NCBI GenBank assembly: GCA_029851415.1
Contig: CM056744.1
Span: forward strand, 100,225,338-100,289,337
Direction: 5' to 3'
DNA: 64,000 nt
From: Eretmocerus hayati
Lineage: Eukaryota > Arthropoda > Insecta > Hymenoptera > Aphelinidae
In this document: positions 60,413 through 64,000 of the stretch, one piece after another
Layout of the letters: each line of letters starts with the position of its first letter
How positions within the stretch are numbered: the first letter of the stretch is position 1
The notes under the pieces: model-generated
What the model was told of the DNA's origin: nothing
The model's database searches: none
Seen by the model: only the letters and a program-made list of their open reading frames with translations
Translations under genes and position numbers: made by a program

Positions 60413-62330
60413 AGAAATAGGTGAGCATTTTTGGCCAATAACTGGCCAACTCGTATTGCTACTATAGCCGTAAGACCCATACTAGATGGATAGAAAAAAA
60501 TCTTAAAAAATGGTCACATTTCTATCAGATAATGTACAAATTTATATGAGTAGAGAAATCTGATATGGAACTGAAGCAATATTTTGGGTAAAGATGATTT
60601 TGCCTATGGGAGAAAAAAGTCTTCTATCATTCGTTTGTAAAAAAATTGGTTCCAAACAGTTCAGTATGAATGTATTCAAGTAGCCCGGGCTAAGAAATAC
60701 AATTTCTGGTGCAAATATTTCTCATAATTTCTGTACTTTTGAGAGGTACAGTATTCAATCGGGAAGATTTGATGGCTCAAAGAGTTCGAAAGACTTACAA
60801 ACCATTTTTCTTGCAAACCTACTCTCTCAAGAAAATTTAAGACGCTCTATACACTTTTTAGTTCAGAACTATTCTGACACTAAAATACAGAGTTCTTACA
60901 AAATGAAAATGACCTATATCCACTGCTTTCTTTCTTAAAATTGAGCATTAAAATACATCTATGGCTAAAAATTGGCATGAATATACCAGAAAAAAAATGA
61001 GAGAAAAGCAAGAGGTATATGTTTACGTAGTTGCTGAACAGTTTTCACCAATGATCCCTGATTGTGAACGAATTTGCTCGAAGATCTCGTTTTGCAACGG
61101 CTTGAGACTCGTGGACAGTTAACATGCCTCTCTTGATTTGAACTACCTTTTTGAAAACAATGTTAACATTATATACGCAGCATTTTCAACTGCATACGCA
61201 CGATAATATAATCAATCGAAATTCAATTGAAAAAAGATTCACAAAGTGCACAAGCCATGACTCAGACTTGATGATAATGATTCATGTGACTGCATCATCA
61301 AATTTTATTCAAGTATTCAATATTTTGGAACTTTTGTATGATTTTTTCGATGAACAAAAACCATATCCTAAGTCTTCTGATCTCTGAAAAATACATTTCT
61401 GAATGCTATCACGTGACTTTATATTACAGCCCGTTGAAAGTTGAGAGTACAAATTTTTGTAGTGATGATGCACGGACTTTCATACCTTGACATTGGCCTT
61501 CATACATGACCGTGAAATGTGATTCTTTGAACTCTCATTTAATTACATTCGGTCACTCAAAAACGTGGTCAAATCGTCAAAATTAGTTTACCTGTTCAAG
61601 ATCCAGGCAATACTTGCAGAGACAATAGTATATAATTTTTTAATTAGCTGGGCTCTGAGGATCTATCTTTAGAGCTCGCAAATTTTATGAAAAAAAATTT
61701 TTCGACACTCTGTGGGGGAAAATATCTTTTCCGCGCCGATTTTCCACTTTCTTTCAAAGTTTGTCGAAAAACACAGTTCGATCAAAATGTACTATCTTAC
61801 CCACAAAGACACACGTCCCTTGTGTATATGCTAGTATGAACAGGTACGAACTAAATGTAATGGACGGTCACGATCATTCATCTAAATTCCTGGAAATAAA
61901 AAAGGTTGCTCTGTTTAGAGTTCAATTTCATGATTTGAATAATTCAAGTTTTCGGCTGCGCGGTGAACGAACTAACGGCCTTGTCATATTGTGATTCGAA
62001 GCAAATTGATTAACTTTCTGAATAATGTCACTTTACTCATTTTGTATATTTAGGACGTAAAAATTCTCACTGAATATTCATTTTCTTCGTTTTCAAGACT
62101 ACTCTCCCAATGAGAATCTGGTGACAACATTTCCAATTGGACCGCTCATCTCAAGTGATTCTCAGGGTGATACGATGATTTCATTTGATCCAAATTACAT
62201 CCTTCTTTTGCTTTCTCGAAGAGAAAGTATTATATCGGTGCGGAAATTTTTGCAAAAAATTTTCCAAATTTCCCATTTTGGACCTCTTAATTCCAGCAAT
62301 AGCCAAATGAAAGTTAGTCCATCTTATTTT
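60413..62330. other. Gene-poor AT-rich stretch
   Basis: No gene recognised. Frames at 61151-61387 and 61761-61994 are short, AT-rich and without domains. Confidence 0.3.
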
Positions 62331-63470
62331 TCTCGCCGAGATCTATAAAATGGTACCCCTATACTTTCCCCATCTCGAATACAACGCTCTCTGTGAAATA
62401 TTGTCAAACACGCATTGCTTACGTCCGTATGTATGTGTGTCTGTATGTTGTCTTCCCTTTGTCACGTGATATCTCCTGAACTCTGGATGAATCTTCTTCA
62501 AACTTTGAGGAGTTGTTCTAAATTGATCAGCGATGAGCGCAGTCTCTTGACAGCTCTATACTCTCAATACTCCCTCTCCCACGTTCAACTGATTGCCTTA
62601 ATTTCAACACCATTTTCAGACCCTGTTGGTCCAAGTGTTCTAACACCTCCGATTCTCAATATAAACGGTCACAATAATGTTGTTCAAGTATTCCTTGATC
62701 GTTCTAAAGAGATTGGTTAATACGGAATTTTGATAAAAATTTTCATTTTTTGAAATTGAATTTTTTTATTCCACGTTCTATGTCACTCGAAATTTGGCCA
62801 ACGCCTGTATGAATCTCTCTGGAAATTTGACACATTATTCAGCTCCTTTGGGCGGTGGGCCCAGTCACCTTTGACGATTATCTGCCGATCCATATTGATA
62901 CAAATAGTCGTATTTATATGAATTTCACTTTTCGTCTTCAAATTTTTTCATGAGAAAATTTTGAACTTCCTTTTTTTGCCCCCCCCCCCCCAGCTCAATC
63001 CCTACCTAAACGAACATTGATTTACTTTATTCTACTTGCCGAGATCTATCGAATGGTACCCCTATACATCCATTTCCGATTACATAGCACTGTCAGTGAA
63101 TTATTTAAAAGTAAACCTTGTGTATGTCCATATGTATGTGTGTGTGCATGTTGTTTTCTCATTGTCATCGTATCTCTCCTAAATCCTTCTACCAATGTCC
63201 ATCAAAATTTCAGGATTTTTTGTCAATGTATCAGTGATGTCCCCATTTGAATGTCAGCTCCTCACTCCTTATAATTCGTATATCAAGAAAAATTGATTAG
63301 AATAGATTAAGAATCATTATTGAAACATATTTGTCCAAACGCTCCAGCATCCAATTATGAACATATAAACCTTTCTGTGATCGACTTAAAATAACTTTTT
63401 TCATTCTAAATAGATTAGTTAATACGAAATTTCGATCTTAGTTTTCTTTTCCAAAAAAAGTAATTTTTTA
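62330..63470 (+). repeat. Degenerate direct duplication (units about 690-700 bp apart)
   Basis: GCCGAGATCTAT..AATGGTACCCCTATAC occurs near 62336 and again near 63040. Further matched marks are GTATGTGTGTCTGTATGTTG near 62431 with GTATGTGTGTGTGCATGTTG near 63133, and GATTGGTTAATACGGAATTTTG near 62711 with GATTAGTTAATACGAAATTTCG near 63412. Diverged and non-coding; a C-run lies at about 62981-62991. Old tandem copies of an unknown repeat. Confidence 0.6.
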
Positions 63471-64000
63471 ATTTCTAGTTTCATGATACTTGTAATCTTA
63501 CAAAGGCCGTTCGTGGATCTTTTGGCGATTCTGAGTCGTGATTCAACTTTCTCGTTCCATGGACCCTGTTGCTTTCAACAATCAGTTTTAGATGAAAATT
63601 TACCCCAGAAATATTTCTCACTTCAATTTGGAATTTTCTCTCACTACAAAATTAATGCGTAGTCATTTATTGGAAATAATAGAATCTGGAGTGATAAGTA
63701 AATTCCCATGCGAGTAATTGATATGAATATAAGGTTTATGATTGTTATCGCAAAGGTGGAAAAATTATATCCGATAATAAAAGTTAATGACAAAAGGTTG
63801 GATTCGAATTCGAATAATTAATCGAAACAAGTTTTCATGGTTTTAAATGATTAAACGGTTAACAGAAAACGAGAAAGCATTCTGCAAGTGTCTTTTTGCA
63901 GCGTATTTTTCTGTGTAGGTAGGTGAGTAATGAGTGGCTTCCACCGAAAATTCCCCTCCTTATCAATTAAAGAACCAGAAATTAGTGTTCTCTATATTAT
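63471..64000. other. Right edge, nothing recognised
   Basis: AT-rich sequence with no gene or clear repeat. Confidence 0.3.

Noticed and set aside
62415..62720. 101-codon frame as a gene
   Set aside because: It lies in a degenerate direct duplication whose second copy does not keep the frame.
1..64000. CRISPR array, bacterial operons, rRNA genes
   Set aside because: Intron-bearing animal genes and insect-type transposons throughout. The tandem array at 30.3-32.1 kb has no spacer-repeat alternation of CRISPR type.

Overview
This is an AT-rich, animal-type nuclear window: genes are split by GT-AG introns, most of the DNA is non-coding, and transposon remnants dominate. A clear achaete-scute family bHLH gene of the asense type (40032-44264), plus Tc1, LINE and CACTA-like elements, points to an insect. 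A hymenopteran is my best guess but is not proven by the sequence.

Layout. (1) 1-5088: what looks like a largely intact CACTA/EnSpm-like DNA transposon. It has a long Tnp2-type transposase reading frame that enters from the left edge, and a seven-exon gene resembling DUF4806 proteins. (2) 5924-6999: a decayed Tc1 transposase. (3) 8036-19319: two same-strand, three-exon genes (139 and 176 aa) for small secreted proteins of one unnamed family. Every intron is phase 1 and the last exon starts at residue 75 in both. Both introns of the second gene hold repeats. (4) 20180-29193: a 9-kb inverted-repeat (hairpin) element with GC-rich subterminal tandem arrays. Several other elements have inserted into only one of its two arms. 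(5) 30340-32090: a 26-bp-period minisatellite array broken by an inverted-repeat insertion, followed by further repeats. (6) about 36350-36940: a dead non-LTR retrotransposon end (RNase H plus a CCHC-like tail). (7) 40032-44264: asense, with three coding exons and two introns, the first splitting the bHLH domain just after the basic region. (8) 44265-64000: no convincing gene. This part holds several palindromic MITE-like elements, a nested hairpin complex at 57818-60412, and a degenerate duplication near 62.3-63.5 kb.

Functionally, the only gene with a confident cellular role is asense (neural precursor transcription factor). The two secreted-protein genes form a small tandem family of unknown role. 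The rest is mobile DNA, and its most striking theme is repeated nesting of palindromic, transposase-less elements. All calls are by eye from the sequence; exon boundaries are inferred from splice consensus and reading-frame continuity.
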